Shown: one piece after another, positions 1-10,915 of the stretch
Layout: each line of letters begins with the position of its first letter
Position numbering within the stretch: the stretch's first letter is position 1
From: Ceriagrion tenellum
Taxonomy: Eukaryota > Arthropoda > Insecta > Odonata > Coenagrionidae
DNA length: 64,000 bases
Reading direction: 5' to 3'
Assembly (NCBI GenBank): GCA_963169105.1
Contig: OY720639.1
Location: 98,964,559 to 99,028,558 of the forward strand
Notes under the pieces: model-generated
What the model saw: only the letters and a program-made list of their open reading frames with translations
The model's database searches: none
Told to the model about the DNA's origin: nothing
Translations under genes and position numbers: made by a program

Positions 1-82
1 AAATGAAACAAAGGAAGTCTCCAAAAGCCGTAAACAATTTAGCAATTGTTTACGGCTTTTGGAGACTTTCTTTGTTTTATTT
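1..82. repeat. Near-perfect hairpin at window edge
   Basis: Bases 1-39 are the reverse complement of 44-82 with two mismatches, around a 4-base loop (TAGC). The stem could extend left of the window. It resembles the core of a foldback element; no coding signal is present. Confidence 0.8.
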
Positions 83-1109
83 CAATGTTCCCTTCTCATT
101 CGGTCAGTAGTGAAATAATGTATACTTCTTTTTTCAGGAACAAAAAATCAGGAAATGTAATCTAATATCTTCATAAAACAGAACTTTTAACCATTTTCAA
201 AATTTCAATTAACATTTGATCGCGGCAAAGTAAGTAAATAAAATAAAAAGTAACTTTAAAATGAAATCACCCCCTAATGTCGCCGTCTTTTTATACGTCT
301 GCGAAGACTGCGAATTGAATGTAAACTCGTATGTTCTCATCTGCCACAATGGGTCATAATGCCCTAAAGGTGATTTTAAAGCACCATTCAAGAACCCCTT
401 CATTTTTTCCCTACCAATATTACGTAAGATGTCATACATTGTTGGAAATGACCACCAAGATAAAAATAGGTGGGTAGTTCTATGTACAGGTGAGCAGAAA
501 TCGGCCTCACCTCCTCCAGTTTTTTTAACTTTTTTTATATAATCAAGGACTCTTTAGAGCAACCAAAATATGAGAATTTACAGCCGAAAATCGATAGCGA
601 ATTTAGAGAATTAGCGATTCGTTGCTAACGCAAATTTAAAGAATTGATCGTACGTTTTTCAATTTTATGGCGTCAATTTAAGAGTATATTCTGCGGCTAT
701 GACTAAGCAAATTTAGATCTTTTTTCCGGAAATGATAGTAAGACAGAAAAATCACGATCTCTGAAGTGACTCAAATCTTTAAGTAAGATTTTATTAGACT
801 CCTTCACTCCCCTACATAAGGAAACGCAGGAAAAGTTCAACCCCTAACCACAATCAAAGTCTTACTCGAATACTTGAATGGCCCTTAAGAGGTGTACCCG
901 AAGAGGCGTGGGTAACTGTTGATAAAGGCACCCTCTGAAGGATAAATATTTGTACATTTCATGAGCTCTTAAAGGAGAAGTAAATGAAATAATCTGTGAC
1001 TGAGAAAAAATAAAGACCAGAGCAGAGCATTGTAGGAGAATTTTTTTAGCCAACCAAAATAGGCATGGGCCCACATTTTCTGTGCCAATCTCTTTATGGC
1101 ACAACGATC
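83..1109. other. No recognisable feature
   Basis: AT-rich sequence with short stop-interrupted frames. I see no protein family, RNA gene or repeat shared with the rest of the window. Confidence 0.5.
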
Positions 1110-1560
1110 TACATTTGCGAGTACATACTACCCTGTGAGCCTCCGCATGGGCGCGTGGCAAAGGGGTGTTAGGACTCCAGCTGTGTAAAGATGTAAGGGA
1201 TAAGGTTTTGTGAGGTGAAATGGTGACGTGTATTAAGGGAGTGTATTGAGTGGAGCTCAGTTTTTATTATGATCACTTAATGTGCGTGGAAAGAACGAAT
1301 TTTTGTACTTATCTGTTTGGAAATGTATCTCTCGTATTATATCTTGCATCTGTAGGACCTAGAGATGTAGTGTGGCATCAAAATGATATTTTCTGTGTCG
1401 CTCTGAAACTCACCTATTCTGAATTCCTCCAGCAAACTTAGCGTAGTGTATAGCCTCCTAGTCTCTAGCGGCTCCCAAATAAATCCACTGGCTAACCTCA
1501 TGGGCGGTCGGTCGCTTATTGTGCGCGGAAAGATTGCGCGCGAAGCAGACACAAACGATT
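1110..1560 (-). mobile_element. CR1-like LINE, 3' fragment (copy 1)
   Basis: Read on the minus strand, the right half encodes LSLLEEFRIGEFQSD and PHYISRS, the extreme C-terminus of a CR1/jockey-like reverse transcriptase. The left half is the shared 3' UTR (block ending TCCTAACACCCC, then CATGCGGAGGCTC) and a short tail. It is truncated at its 5' end and frameshifted, so it is inactive. The same 3' module recurs at 1668, 15126, 23448, 27360, 30690 and 33160. Confidence 0.8.
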
Positions 1561-1667
1561 TTGAGACCTATTCCAATGAATTCCTCGTACCTACCTCTGT
1601 GAATTCGTAACTCACAAGTTATGGCATGAGTTTCCATTCCATGCATATGCTGCACTTTCCAAGAAAA

Positions 1668-1960
1668 TCTACATCTACATAATACCCTGCGAGCCGCCGC
1701 ATGGGCGTGTGGCAGGGGGTGTTAGGTCACCAGCCGTGTAAAGATGCAAGTTTTTGGGAGATGAAATGGTGACATGTATTATAGGAGTATATTTAGTGGA
1801 GCTCAATTTTCACTGTGGTCACTTATTGTTTACTTTACTTAACGAGTTTTTGTACTTATCTGTTCGGCAATGTATCTTTCTTATTTAATCCCTTCTGTCA
1901 GACCTACAGATGTATTGAGGCGTCATGATGATTCTCTTTGTCGCTCTTTGACGATGAGCG
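1668..1960 (-). mobile_element. CR1-like LINE, 3' fragment (copy 2)
   Basis: A second 5'-truncated copy in the same orientation as the one at 1110. It starts with the family tail (repeats of CATCTA on the plus strand), then the GCGAGCCGCCGCATGGG block, the 3' UTR and a short remnant of the reverse transcriptase end. No open frame survives. Confidence 0.75.
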
Positions 1961-2791
1961 TATGTAAAAGAGAAGGAATTAATTTCATTGCTTCAAAAGT
2001 TTAAAAACCTAGAGAACATATGCAAATGAAATACTGTGAATCATAATTATCTTACCTAGCCTATGTATTAATTGTGAAGTCGGAGTAGCAGAACATTTCA
2101 AAGATCTGTCATAGTCGGGGTAATTTTTTTCCGCAAACATTTTGCAAATTAGTTAACAAATTCGGAAATGTTTTCTGGGCATTGGTTTACTGAGATAATT
2201 CGTGGAAAAAATTCATTGCTAACAGGCGTTATGTAGATAGTTGAATATGTAATAACTTTCATGTTTTGAAAGACGAACAGTTTCAGTTAAGACTCGCGAG
2301 AACTGTTTGTGGTCGTAGCCGGAACAAGAAATGCGTTTCTTATGATATTATGTCTCTAACTTCTTTTTTGTCATTGTAGACGCTTCAAATTAATATGATT
2401 GCTTCTCTATGGCTACAGCTTTATAAAAGTTCATTTTTATTGTTGTTTCGGAGGAAAGGAGAGTGATCTTTTTTTGGGAGTTCCTCTTATTATTAAACGT
2501 TTTTTTCTTATGATTTATTTGCAAATTTTGTAAATTCTGTGGTTGTAATGAAATTGTAGCCCCGGAAAAGTGTTTATGCTCTCGTAAAACATCAACGATG
2601 ATATTTTGATTCCTGTGACCTATCTTCCATCTAAGATACGCCATGTTCTTGATATAATGAGATCTTGAAATCCAAATACCTTGATGATTATTTGCTCATC
2701 AATAGAAGTATCTCATTGAGGTGGACGAATTCATTACAATATTTTATGCTATAATGGTTTCATATGATTTCAAATTTTTCTGGCGAATCGC
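1961..2791. other. No recognisable feature
   Basis: AT-rich, no supported coding signal; one short minus-strand frame at 2390-2644 has no family features. Confidence 0.45.
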
Positions 2792-3482
2792 ATTAATGAA
2801 GTTCTCTCGGGCTCCACACCAGGTTAAACAGTGTTTAACTGCCAACGTTTCTGGGGTTTAGTCCGCCACCGCCACCTTCAAGACACAAAATGTCCATTAA
2901 ATTGAATGAAAATGAAAATTAAATTAAATGACCAGGACCAAAATACCAGTAAATTAAATTTTTCAGTGTTTACTAAACGTTGCTGTTTACGCCCGTCCCA
3001 TGTGAGTGCGGCAAAGTGTATATTGGAGAAACTGGCCGCACAATTGAGAAGAGAGTAATGGAACACCGGAGCTGTATTAGGCTCTTCCATCCGGAAAAAT
3101 CGGCGGTAGTGGAACATAGCCTCCCAAATGACCATCCCTTTCACTTTGAAAAGACTCAATTACTCCACAGAACATCTAGATATTGGGATAGACCCACCAA
3201 AGAGGCTATGGAGATTACATATAAGAGCTACAACGTCAATCGCGACACCGGTTTTGCCTTGAGTTCCGCCTGGAAGCCTATCCTCAACTTACTTAAGGAA
3301 AAGTGAAAGAAAACAACAATCGGCGTTAACAGCAACGTTTAGTAAACACCAAAAAATTTAATTTACTGGTATTTTTAAAAATATCAGTTTGTGCCCTGAA
3401 GGCGGTGGCGGACTCAGTCACAGAAACGTTGGCAGTTAAACACTGTTTAACCTGTTGAGGAGCCCGAGAGAACTTCATTAAT
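2792..3482 (+). mobile_element. Penelope-like element remnant with GIY-YIG domain and inverted ends
   Basis: A plus-strand frame around 2980-3306 encodes a GIY-YIG endonuclease domain (CECGKVYIGETGRTIEKR, then MEH and EHS), the C-terminal domain of Penelope-like retroelements. It is flanked by inverted repeats. The outer arms (2792-2880 and 3398-3482) begin ATTAATGAAG and contain the palindrome TTAAACAGTGTTTAA and a GAAACGTTGGCAG motif; inner arms share AACGTTTAGTAAACA near 2970 and 3335. The reverse transcriptase is absent, so this is a 5'-truncated copy with pLTR-like ends in opposite orientation. Confidence 0.8.
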
Positions 3483-3619
3483 AAAATGGTTTTTATGATA
3501 GCCATGGCATCCTCTGATGGAATTTCAATTAGCTCGTTTGAAAAAATAATGATTCAGCGTTATTTCTGGGCGTTTTATGAAATTACATTTGATAAAATGA
3601 AAATTTTTAAGCCACTATC

Positions 3620-4450
3620 TCATCCCATCTTTCTTGCTGTCCCGTTTTCTGTTGAGCGCATCTCATCATCTTCTTCTAAGGTGAATCTCTCCTCAGACAG
3701 GTTTCAATTGAACCGATCCCTCAATGCTCGTCTATCCTGTGCTGCCTCCCTCAGCTCTTCATAACTTCTTCCATTCATAATATCTGTCAACACATTATTT
3801 CTTCGTCTTCCTCTCCCTATATTTCCCATTGATCTTTTTTCCTGGTATTCTTTTCAGTAGGCAATCTTTCCTCGGGTCGTGTCCCATCCAGTTTGCCTTC
3901 CTCTTTCTCGTTCATCTTAAAATATTCCTTTTCTCATTCATCCTTGCCAGCACTTCCTCATTGCTCATTTTATCTGTCCATTTCAATTTTTCCATTCTTC
4001 TTCATAGCCACATTTCAAAACCCACTAGATATGTCTACTCTGCCCTCCTGACTGTCCATGTTTCGGCTCCACAAAGCACAATACTCCAAATAAAACATTG
4101 GAAATCTTTTCCTTAGGCCTGTATTGATTGCTTTGGCTGACAGTAGTTGGTTGACAATAATGTATTCCGCCATTCCCTGAGATATTTTACTTCTTATTTC
4201 CTCCGTACAACTTACATTCCATGTTATAAAAATACTTATTTTCCATGTAATTTCATCATAGCCAATTGGTGTATAACATCTCTTACATACATTTTTATAC
4301 CCACCTCACCGTTTCCTTTCTCTGTTGGCACTGTCAAAAGAGCGTAATTCTGAGTGGCAGACCTTAATAACAGTGTTCGCTTTAATAGTCTTCCGTCCTG
4401 TCCTGTTATTGCGAATCTGCTTTGCTTTTGTCTCTATCATGCACTTCTTC
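3620..4450 (-). mobile_element. RTE-like LINE fragment, subfamily with EELREAAQDRRALRDR
   Basis: Minus-strand translation in broken frames gives ETWTVRRAE, a W..RRMEKLKWTDKMSNEEVL stretch, NILR, KRKANWMGHDPRKDCLLKRI and finally EELREAAQDRRALRDRFN. This is the connection-to-C-terminal region of an RTE-like reverse transcriptase. Stops and frameshifts show it is dead. The plus-strand open frames here are antisense shadows. Confidence 0.75.
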
Positions 4451-4699
4451 AATGTTTCTTTTTATTTCATCGTTTTAAGTAACATTCGCGTTGCATAATA
4501 TTGTTATGCCCATTGAGTGTTTTAAGCCGTTCTCCCTTTGCTCTAATTTCTCTGCCCGTTCTTGCTTAAAAAGGTACTCACCAAAATATTCCTCCAAAAC
4601 TCTTGTATTGGCCATTGCATGATGGAAAAATACTTATTGCTCTCTCTATTACTCATTCTCAATTTAAGGGAGTAAATAGTTGGTTGCCAGGCAGAGAGG

Positions 4700-5249
4700 G
4701 GTGGGTGGATCATGGCCAATGTCGATTGCTCAAATGTGCTGACCATATTTACGCGTGCGGACTGATAACGCCATCCACCCTGCCATTCGAGCCAGATTTA
4801 TTCCCCAGGGGGCGCACTCGCGGAAAGGGTCAACTTGGGGGTTCCGCAAACGACCCGAGGGCCGCCCGGCGGAACGACCGCCGAAATTGCCCGGGGCCGG
4901 TGCGGTGTGCCCCAAGTCCCTTCACAGCTGAGGGCCCGGGCGAAAATACACCAATGACGCGAATATGTCCGACCATTTCACTTTCCCCGAGTCACCGTGT
5001 CCGATCGGCTGTGTTTGCCAAACGTGGGTCCGCCGGCGCATTTGTGTCGAATGTCGGTTGTTTGGGCGATATTTTTTTTTGTTTCATTTTCGGCGGAAAG
5101 CTGGACAGGGACCTCGATCGGAGCCGTACTTTCCCTTCACGGGGCTGTGAAAATTTAAAATGGGCTGCTGTGTCGAAATCTTGCGGGCTCTTGCCGAAGG
5201 CTCCACGGTTCAAAGTGCTGCGACAACGAGGCGAGAGTAACCCGTGGCG
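4700..5249. other. CpG- and GC-rich patch, function unknown
   Basis: The stretch, especially 4790-5060, is strikingly GC- and CpG-rich against AT-rich surroundings. Plus-strand frame 4603-5298 stays open for 231 codons, but CpG-rich DNA often stays open by chance and the translation has no recognisable domain. It could be a promoter or first exon of an unseen gene, or part of an old element. It ends at the target duplication of the hAT element. Confidence 0.4.
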
Positions 5250-5257
5250 GTCGCGAC

Positions 5258-6080
5258 TAGGGATTGGAAATTTAAATCCAGATTCGATTTTCGATTAATC
5301 GACTTTCGATTTCGGTTTTAAAAATCTACTGTCTAAAAATTCGATTTTTTGTCCAAAATAATCGAAAAATCTAAATTTTTCAATAGTAAAGTAATTGTCT
5401 GCTGAAATACGGGTGTGCTGTTCTAACAAAATGCGAAATATGGGTTAATGGAAGCACTAGGGATAAGAACTGAATACTGTGAAATTTATTAATACAATTT
5501 ATTATTTTACAGATATTTATAAGGTATGCAGGAAGGTAATAATCCATACCAGATACTTATATACATATAGGTAATATAACAAGCAAATTATATATAATTT
5601 AGTAGCCCATGCACAGAAGACGATATTCAGACTGGGCGAATCTATTTTGAAGAAGACGAGTGCTCTGAAGCGATTTATAGAGAAAACGTTTACAAAAAAG
5701 GCACAATGTCAACGTGTATTATCATTTCTAATCTTCGTCTCGCGGTCTACAATGTATTACTTCCGAGCGTGAGTCCCCGCCTAGACTAGAATTATTGTAA
5801 TAAAAATACGCAGCTCCACAGTTGGCAACTCCAACCTGCCGGTGTCCGATTCACTTTGCCTCCCCACCGAGGTTCCCCCACCAGCGATGCAGAGTGAAAT
5901 AGCGCGGAGCGGAGTAAAGCGAGGCGGCAAAATTCAAATGCTGTAGCAAGCTAAAAATCGAAAATCGATCGGCTAGAATCGATTTTGAACGATTTTTCAA
6001 AAGTCGACTACGATTAAATCGAAAATCGGAGTGTGATTATCGATTTTCGATTAAAATCGAAATCGATTTTCCAATCCCTA
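5258..6080. mobile_element. Non-autonomous hAT-type DNA transposon with perfect 8-bp target duplication
   Basis: Termini TAGGGATTGG... and ...CCAATCCCTA are inverted, and the subterminal DNA on both sides is rich in ATCGATTTTCGATT motifs. The 8 bases GTCGCGAC occur on both sides (5250-5257 and 6081-6088), as expected for hAT insertion. The 823-bp interior has no transposase frame. The perfect duplication suggests a fairly young insertion. Confidence 0.88.
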
Positions 6081-6109
6081 GTCGCGACGATAATAACAGA
6101 ATACCTACT

Positions 6110-6645
6110 AGCTGACACAACGGACATCAAGCGGAGAATAGAACAAGCTAAGTAGGCATTCATGGAAAAAAGACAGCTGCTGTGCTCAAAGAAGATAGGA
6201 CTACAAACCAGGAAACAGTATATGAAAACCTTCGTGTGGAGCGTAGCTTTCCACGAATCGGAGGCATGGACCATTGGGAAAGCTGACCAGAAAAGACTAG
6301 AAGCCTTCGAAACCTGGTGCTGGAGGAGGATGCTGAAGATAAAATAGACAGAAAAAATAAAAATTGATGAAGGGTACAGAAGAGTAGAAGAGGAAAGGTC
6401 CATATATGGAACACCATACAGAAAAGAAGAACCAGATGGATTAGACACACCTTGAGACACAATGGGTTTGTAAGGAACCTAATTGAAGGCAAAATAGAAG
6501 GAAAAGTCCCCAGAGGAAGACCCAGGAATAAGGTCTTGGTCCAAATAAAGAGGAGAATACATATGAAGAGATACCAGGGGGTAAGGGAACTAGCATTAGC
6601 TAAGGAAGGGTGGAGGGCTGCGGTCAACCAATCTTAGGATCGAAC
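6110..6645 (+). mobile_element. RTE-like LINE 3' fragment, subfamily with RGRPRNKxxxQIKR
   Basis: Plus-strand translation gives TDIKRRIEQAK, AFMEKRQLLCSKKIGLQTRKQ, WSVAFHESEAWTIGKADQKR, CWRRMLKIK, then EGKVPRGRPRNK, QIKRR and ELALAKEGWRAAVNQS before a stop. This is the C-terminal part of an RTE-like reverse transcriptase with internal stops. The same end recurs at 9185, 9526, 24663, 25200, 31490, 54050, 61130 and 62515. Confidence 0.82.
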
Positions 6646-6783
6646 GACCAATGGTGACAAGCTCTTTGTTCTCTCTATGACTTCCGGAGGTAAATATACT
6701 ACCTATTCTAGACCTATTAACACCATAATGGCCAAGCAATGGTTATGAATATAGACGCTGTGCATTCTAAACCTTTTGACGCC

Positions 6784-7361
6784 TTATGGTTGTTTGAGCG
6801 GACTACCATTTCTCGTATAAATCAAAGAATTTCGTCTCATTTTAAAGACAAATCTCTTACTCTTTCAAAGATACCAAAAATTCAACCCCATACCACGCTA
6901 CTTTCCGAAAGTTTTGCCAAAATATACCAGCCCTTCTACATAAGAAATGGTACGTGTATGCAGGGAAACATTATTTAAAATATGAGGAATTTACAACACT
7001 TAGATCTAGAACAAATACGCCTTGTGTAGTTCGTATTTTTTCTCGACTATTTTTTGAAAATATCATCATCATCATTGAATCATATTGTCACCGCAGTAAC
7101 TTTTTCAAAGTCGCAAAAAAAACCTTCCGCTGTGAAGGAGTTTTCAAAGAAGCGCGTGAAAAATTGAGTCAATTTAGGGGTTTATGTACATATTTTTATT
7201 TAATCACTTAGAACCTCAGTCTTATAAAACTATTATTGCACCATTAATAATGCAATATTTAATTAATGCTTCCTACAGCTGCTGATATTAAAACGTGTGA
7301 TTCGAATATGGTTTCCATTATGACTAAATACCTGGAATTGCTCGGTATAACTATTTTATAA
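6784..7361 (+). mobile_element. TTAA-target MITE, copy 1 (decayed ends)
   Basis: The interior matches the copy at 12684-13246 over most of its length (for example GGTACGTGTATG, AATGCAATATTTAATTAA, AAACGTGTGATTCGAATATGG). The ends TTATGGTTGTTTGAGCGG and the matching right end are degraded forms of TTAAGGTAGTTTGAGCG. No open frame of interest. Confidence 0.7.
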
Positions 7362-8442
7362 CATTCATTGCGATGTATTTGCTAAAAAATGTTATCAGAA
7401 ATTTTCGAAAATTTGATGAAAATATTGAATATTCGATATCTCGGTGTTTAATGAGCCCCTCTAGGTAGATTTGAGGGCTGCTAATGTCTAAGACGAAATG
7501 GCCTCGCGGATTGAGTGACAAATGGTGATGAACTTAAAACCATCGTTGTATTGAGGACGACCACAATTGGTTGGCTTTGGATCAAGTCTAGATATATGAC
7601 GGAGTTTGGAGGAAATGTTTTTTAATCATTGACAAATGTGTATTCCGGTGGATTTTATTGACAATTTTTACGGGAAAAATGTGATATACGTTCTATCTAT
7701 CTATTAAATCAATATATTTTGTCATATATTCAATTAGGGTAATGGCAAGAAGCAGTAATTTCAGTAACTTAACCCTCTGGATATCTCAGCATTTGTAGAG
7801 GCACTTCAAGACGATATTTTTTGTTGAAATTTGGAATTGACTTCACTTCATCGTTTTTAATGTATTTATGAATCCTTTTAAGTGAAGAGAAGAAAAAAGG
7901 GTCCAATTTAAGGCTTCAGTCTAGGGAACAAATGGCTAATGATGATGTACAACTAGAATGGCATTAAATGAACAATTGCATTTCCTTTTTTTCATGTTCG
8001 AATGTCCCTGCAAGAGCAATACTTCTATTTTCAGTTGTGCTTGCCTACTGGCATGCTTCATTCCATCCAGAATACCAGTTCTACTGTCCAGGAACACGTT
8101 TGAATAGCGTAAAATTGACTATAATAGGCCTTTGGGTTCCCATTGCATTATATCCCTTACTTAATCCATCCTCTATGCTTCTCTCTCATTCTACCGCCAT
8201 CTTTCTTCCCACACCCAACAATGCTGAATTTTTCTTTGATTGTCTGTCATTTAGGTCCATTATATTTACTTCATTCACCCTTCTCCAGACTCTTAAAAAA
8301 ATTATCAGAACGCGATTCGGCATTTTCATTGTTTTTACTGCCTACTTGGGTACTATCGCTCGAATTTTTTGCTCATTTACCTCAGTTCCAGTTAAACAAT
8401 TTCCTGTTTAAAATTACATTCGTCTATAAATTTCGTTGTCCT
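7362..8442. other. No recognisable feature
   Basis: AT-rich. The plus-strand frame 7968-8411 is open for 147 codons but is hydrophobic, low in complexity and unlike any family I know; it overlaps another open frame and is probably chance. Confidence 0.4.
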
Positions 8443-9031
8443 TTAAGGTAGTCCGAGCGAGATAGTTTCGCTCGGACTTCCCGAGATAGTTTCCTCTCTG
8501 GAGTTACCTAGTCATAATAGAGACCATAGTTGATTTATACGTTTTAATTTCATCAGCTGTAGGACACATCAGTTACATATTGCATTATTAATGGTGCAAT
8601 AATATAGTTTTACATGACGGAAATTGTAAGTAATCAAATGAAAATATCTAAATAAGTCTTTGACTTGACTCATTTTTTTCACGCGGTGCGTTTGAAACTC
8701 CTTCAAAACGGAACGTTTTCCTGTGATACCCAAGAACCTACTTCGGTGACAATATGATTAATTTTCTCAAATAGTTGATAAAACATACAAACTTAAAACT
8801 GTTAGTTTTTTACGACATCTAAGTGATGGAAATTCCTCTTTTCCTCTCTGGAGGGCTTACACGTACCATTTCCCATGTAAAAGGGCTGGTAATTTTTGGC
8901 AAATAACTCCGAAAGTAATGAGGTAAGGGGTGGAATTTTTGGTGTCATTAGAAGGGTGAGATATTTTTATTTAAAATGAGATCAAATTCATTGATTTCTA
9001 AGTAAATGATATTTCGCTCAAACTACCTTAA
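8443..9031 (-). mobile_element. TTAA-target MITE, copy 2 (intact ends)
   Basis: TTAA flanks both ends (8443-8446 and 9028-9031). The inverted termini read TTAAGGTAGTCCGAGCGAG and, from the other side, TTAAGGTAGTTTGAGCGAA. The interior is the reverse complement of the copies at 6784 and 12684. No transposase. TTAA targets are typical of piggyBac-type elements; that class is inferred. Confidence 0.82.
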
Positions 9032-9184
9032 ACTATGGGAGAAAGTGGAATAATATATGTTAGCGAAATCATTTTCTCAATGAGCAAAACCGAGAGCGTA
9101 GACTGTTGTTTGCACTCATGATATAAGTTAACTCATGACAACACTCATGAGTTAAGATTTAGCAGATAAGTTGAATTAGGATAA

Positions 9185-9385
9185 TAATTATTTGAAGAAC
9201 TTAATTGAAGGTAAAATGGAAGTAAAAGTCCCCAGAGGAAGTCTCGGGAATGAATCATGGGTTAAACAAAGAGGAAAGCACATGGAAAGACCTATCAGGA
9301 GGTAAGGGAACTAGCGTTAGATAGGGAAGAAAGGGGGAGCTTCAGTCAACTTATCTTAGGATTTAACGACCAATGAAGATGATGA
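9185..9385 (+). mobile_element. RTE-like LINE 3' fragment
   Basis: DNA-level match to the end of the copy at 6110: the AAGTCCCCAGAGGAAG block, then AGGTAAGGGAACTAGCGTTAGA and the terminal CTTAGGATTTAACGACCAATG. Frames are broken. Confidence 0.7.
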
Positions 9386-9525
9386 AGGATTCTCATTAAC
9401 AAAATACAGAAATTTCATTCCTTTTAGTGAGGATTCATGTGGAGTAAATACGTTAAAATAGTAGAGTAAAAATAAACGGCAAAATCCAATGTATAGATTG
9501 CTTACTTTCCTTTATCACTCTCTCA

Positions 9526-9750
9526 TGAGACAAAATGGGTCCGTAAGGAACTTAAATGAAGGTAATATAGAAGCAAAAATCCCCACAGGAAGACCCAAGA
9601 ATAAGTTCATGGACCAAATTAAGATGAAAGTACATGGGAAGAGTTATCAGGGGGTAAAGGGTTGAACTATTAGTAATTAGAGTATTATTAGATCAGGAAG
9701 GATGGAGGGCTGCTGTCAGCCAATCTTAGGATTAATCGACCAATGAATGA
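9526..9750 (+). mobile_element. RTE-like LINE 3' fragment
   Basis: Another short 3' piece: CATGAGACAAAATGGG, CCCCACAGGAAGACCC, GGATGGAGGGCTGCTG and the terminal ATTAATCGACCAATGAATG. It is separated from the piece at 9185 by about 140 bases and keeps the same orientation; both could come from one older array. Confidence 0.7.
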
Positions 9751-10439
9751 ATCATTTTCTCTTCTTAATCCTTATATTTAGCTATATGTTGTCTATAAAA
9801 TGGCTTCATATTTTATGTGACTTGATTTATAAATTTAAATAGCTGAAACTAGTCTTAAAATTTGACTGGCAAGACGTTGAGGAAAAATTATTATTCATTT
9901 AGTAAGTAACTGAATTTCAGATACAATGTCTTTAACAGACGAATTATTCGTAACAAGAACACATATGTTTTGGCTGCTCATGTCATAGTGGCTGTAGTAT
10001 TTTTAGCCTCCAAGGCCCCCTTTTTCTTTTGAAGTGATTTAACCTCATTACGAATGATTCGAACCGTGTGGGAACTTTTTCTACCGTAACCGCTCACGCA
10101 ATAAAAAATCCTCCTTCGCCATTATTAGCGAAGCTCTAATCTTCCTCATTTGAAGCAGCTTATCATTTCATTCTTGGTCTAAATTGGAAATATTTCCTTC
10201 GAAAAACTTGATCTTCTCTAATACTTCAGCCGTGGCTTGGATTTTCTCTTCACCCTTTCTGTTTTCTCCTCCTTCCTTTGTCCTTCACTGTCTGCCTGTG
10301 TGCGTATCATTTTTTTTTGTGATTTCCCTTTGATTTTCCATCCCTTCATATTTGATTTTTTGCTCAATGGGATTTGGAGGTATAAAAATGACTTTCATTA
10401 GCCAAAACAATAGACTGGACCCAATCATAGCTAGGTTCT
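9751..10439. other. No recognisable feature
   Basis: AT-rich, with a CT-rich stretch around 10140-10320. No supported gene or repeat. Confidence 0.45.
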
Positions 10440-10458
10440 GTTATTAAATATTGATATT

Positions 10459-10915
10459 TTAATTTTTTTCTAGGTACTTTTGGGTGATATTTTATCATAC
10501 TCAGCACGTGCTGCTATACTTTCAACGCTAGTATGGATCTGAAAAATGAGTGCACTTATGCATACTTTTGGTATGAATCATCACTCTCACATTTGCGAAT
10601 CAATTTCAGTTATTTATTTATAATTTGTATTAATCGTCTTTTAATGTGATTATTTGAGCTATTCATTAAGGAGAATTTTTTTTTTAATTTAATTTTTATT
10701 TTAATTTTTTTCTAGGTACTTTTGGGTGATATTTTATCATACTCAGCACGTGCTGCTATACTTTCAACGCTAGTATTGATCTGAAAAATGAGTGCACTTA
10801 TACATATACATACATCACTCTCACATTTGCGAATCAATTTCAGTTATTTATGTATAATTTGTATCAATCGTCTTTTAATGTGATTATTTGAGCTATTCAT
10901 TAAGGAGAATAATTA
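10459..10915 (+). repeat. Two-unit tandem duplication, period about 242
   Basis: The segment starting at CTAGGTACTTTTGGGTGA (about 10470) repeats from about 10712, with very few differences, through CAGCACGTGCTGCTATAC, TTTGCGAATCAATTTCAG and GAGCTATTCATTAAGGAG. A low-complexity AT run sits at the junction. The high identity points to a recent event. Confidence 0.85.

Noticed and set aside
3829..4116. Plus-strand frame as a membrane protein
   Set aside because: It is the antisense of an RTE-like LINE; the minus strand gives the recognisable reverse transcriptase residues.
4603..5298. 231-codon plus-strand open frame as a gene
   Set aside because: No domain, CpG-rich DNA favours chance open frames, other frames are open too, and its end runs into a hAT element.
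6014..6627. Overlapping minus-strand frames of 148 and 155 codons
   Set aside because: Antisense shadows of the RTE fragment at 6110-6645 and partly of the hAT end.
7968..8411. 147-codon hydrophobic plus-strand frame
   Set aside because: AT-rich, overlaps another open frame, no family signal, no nearby splice or gene context.
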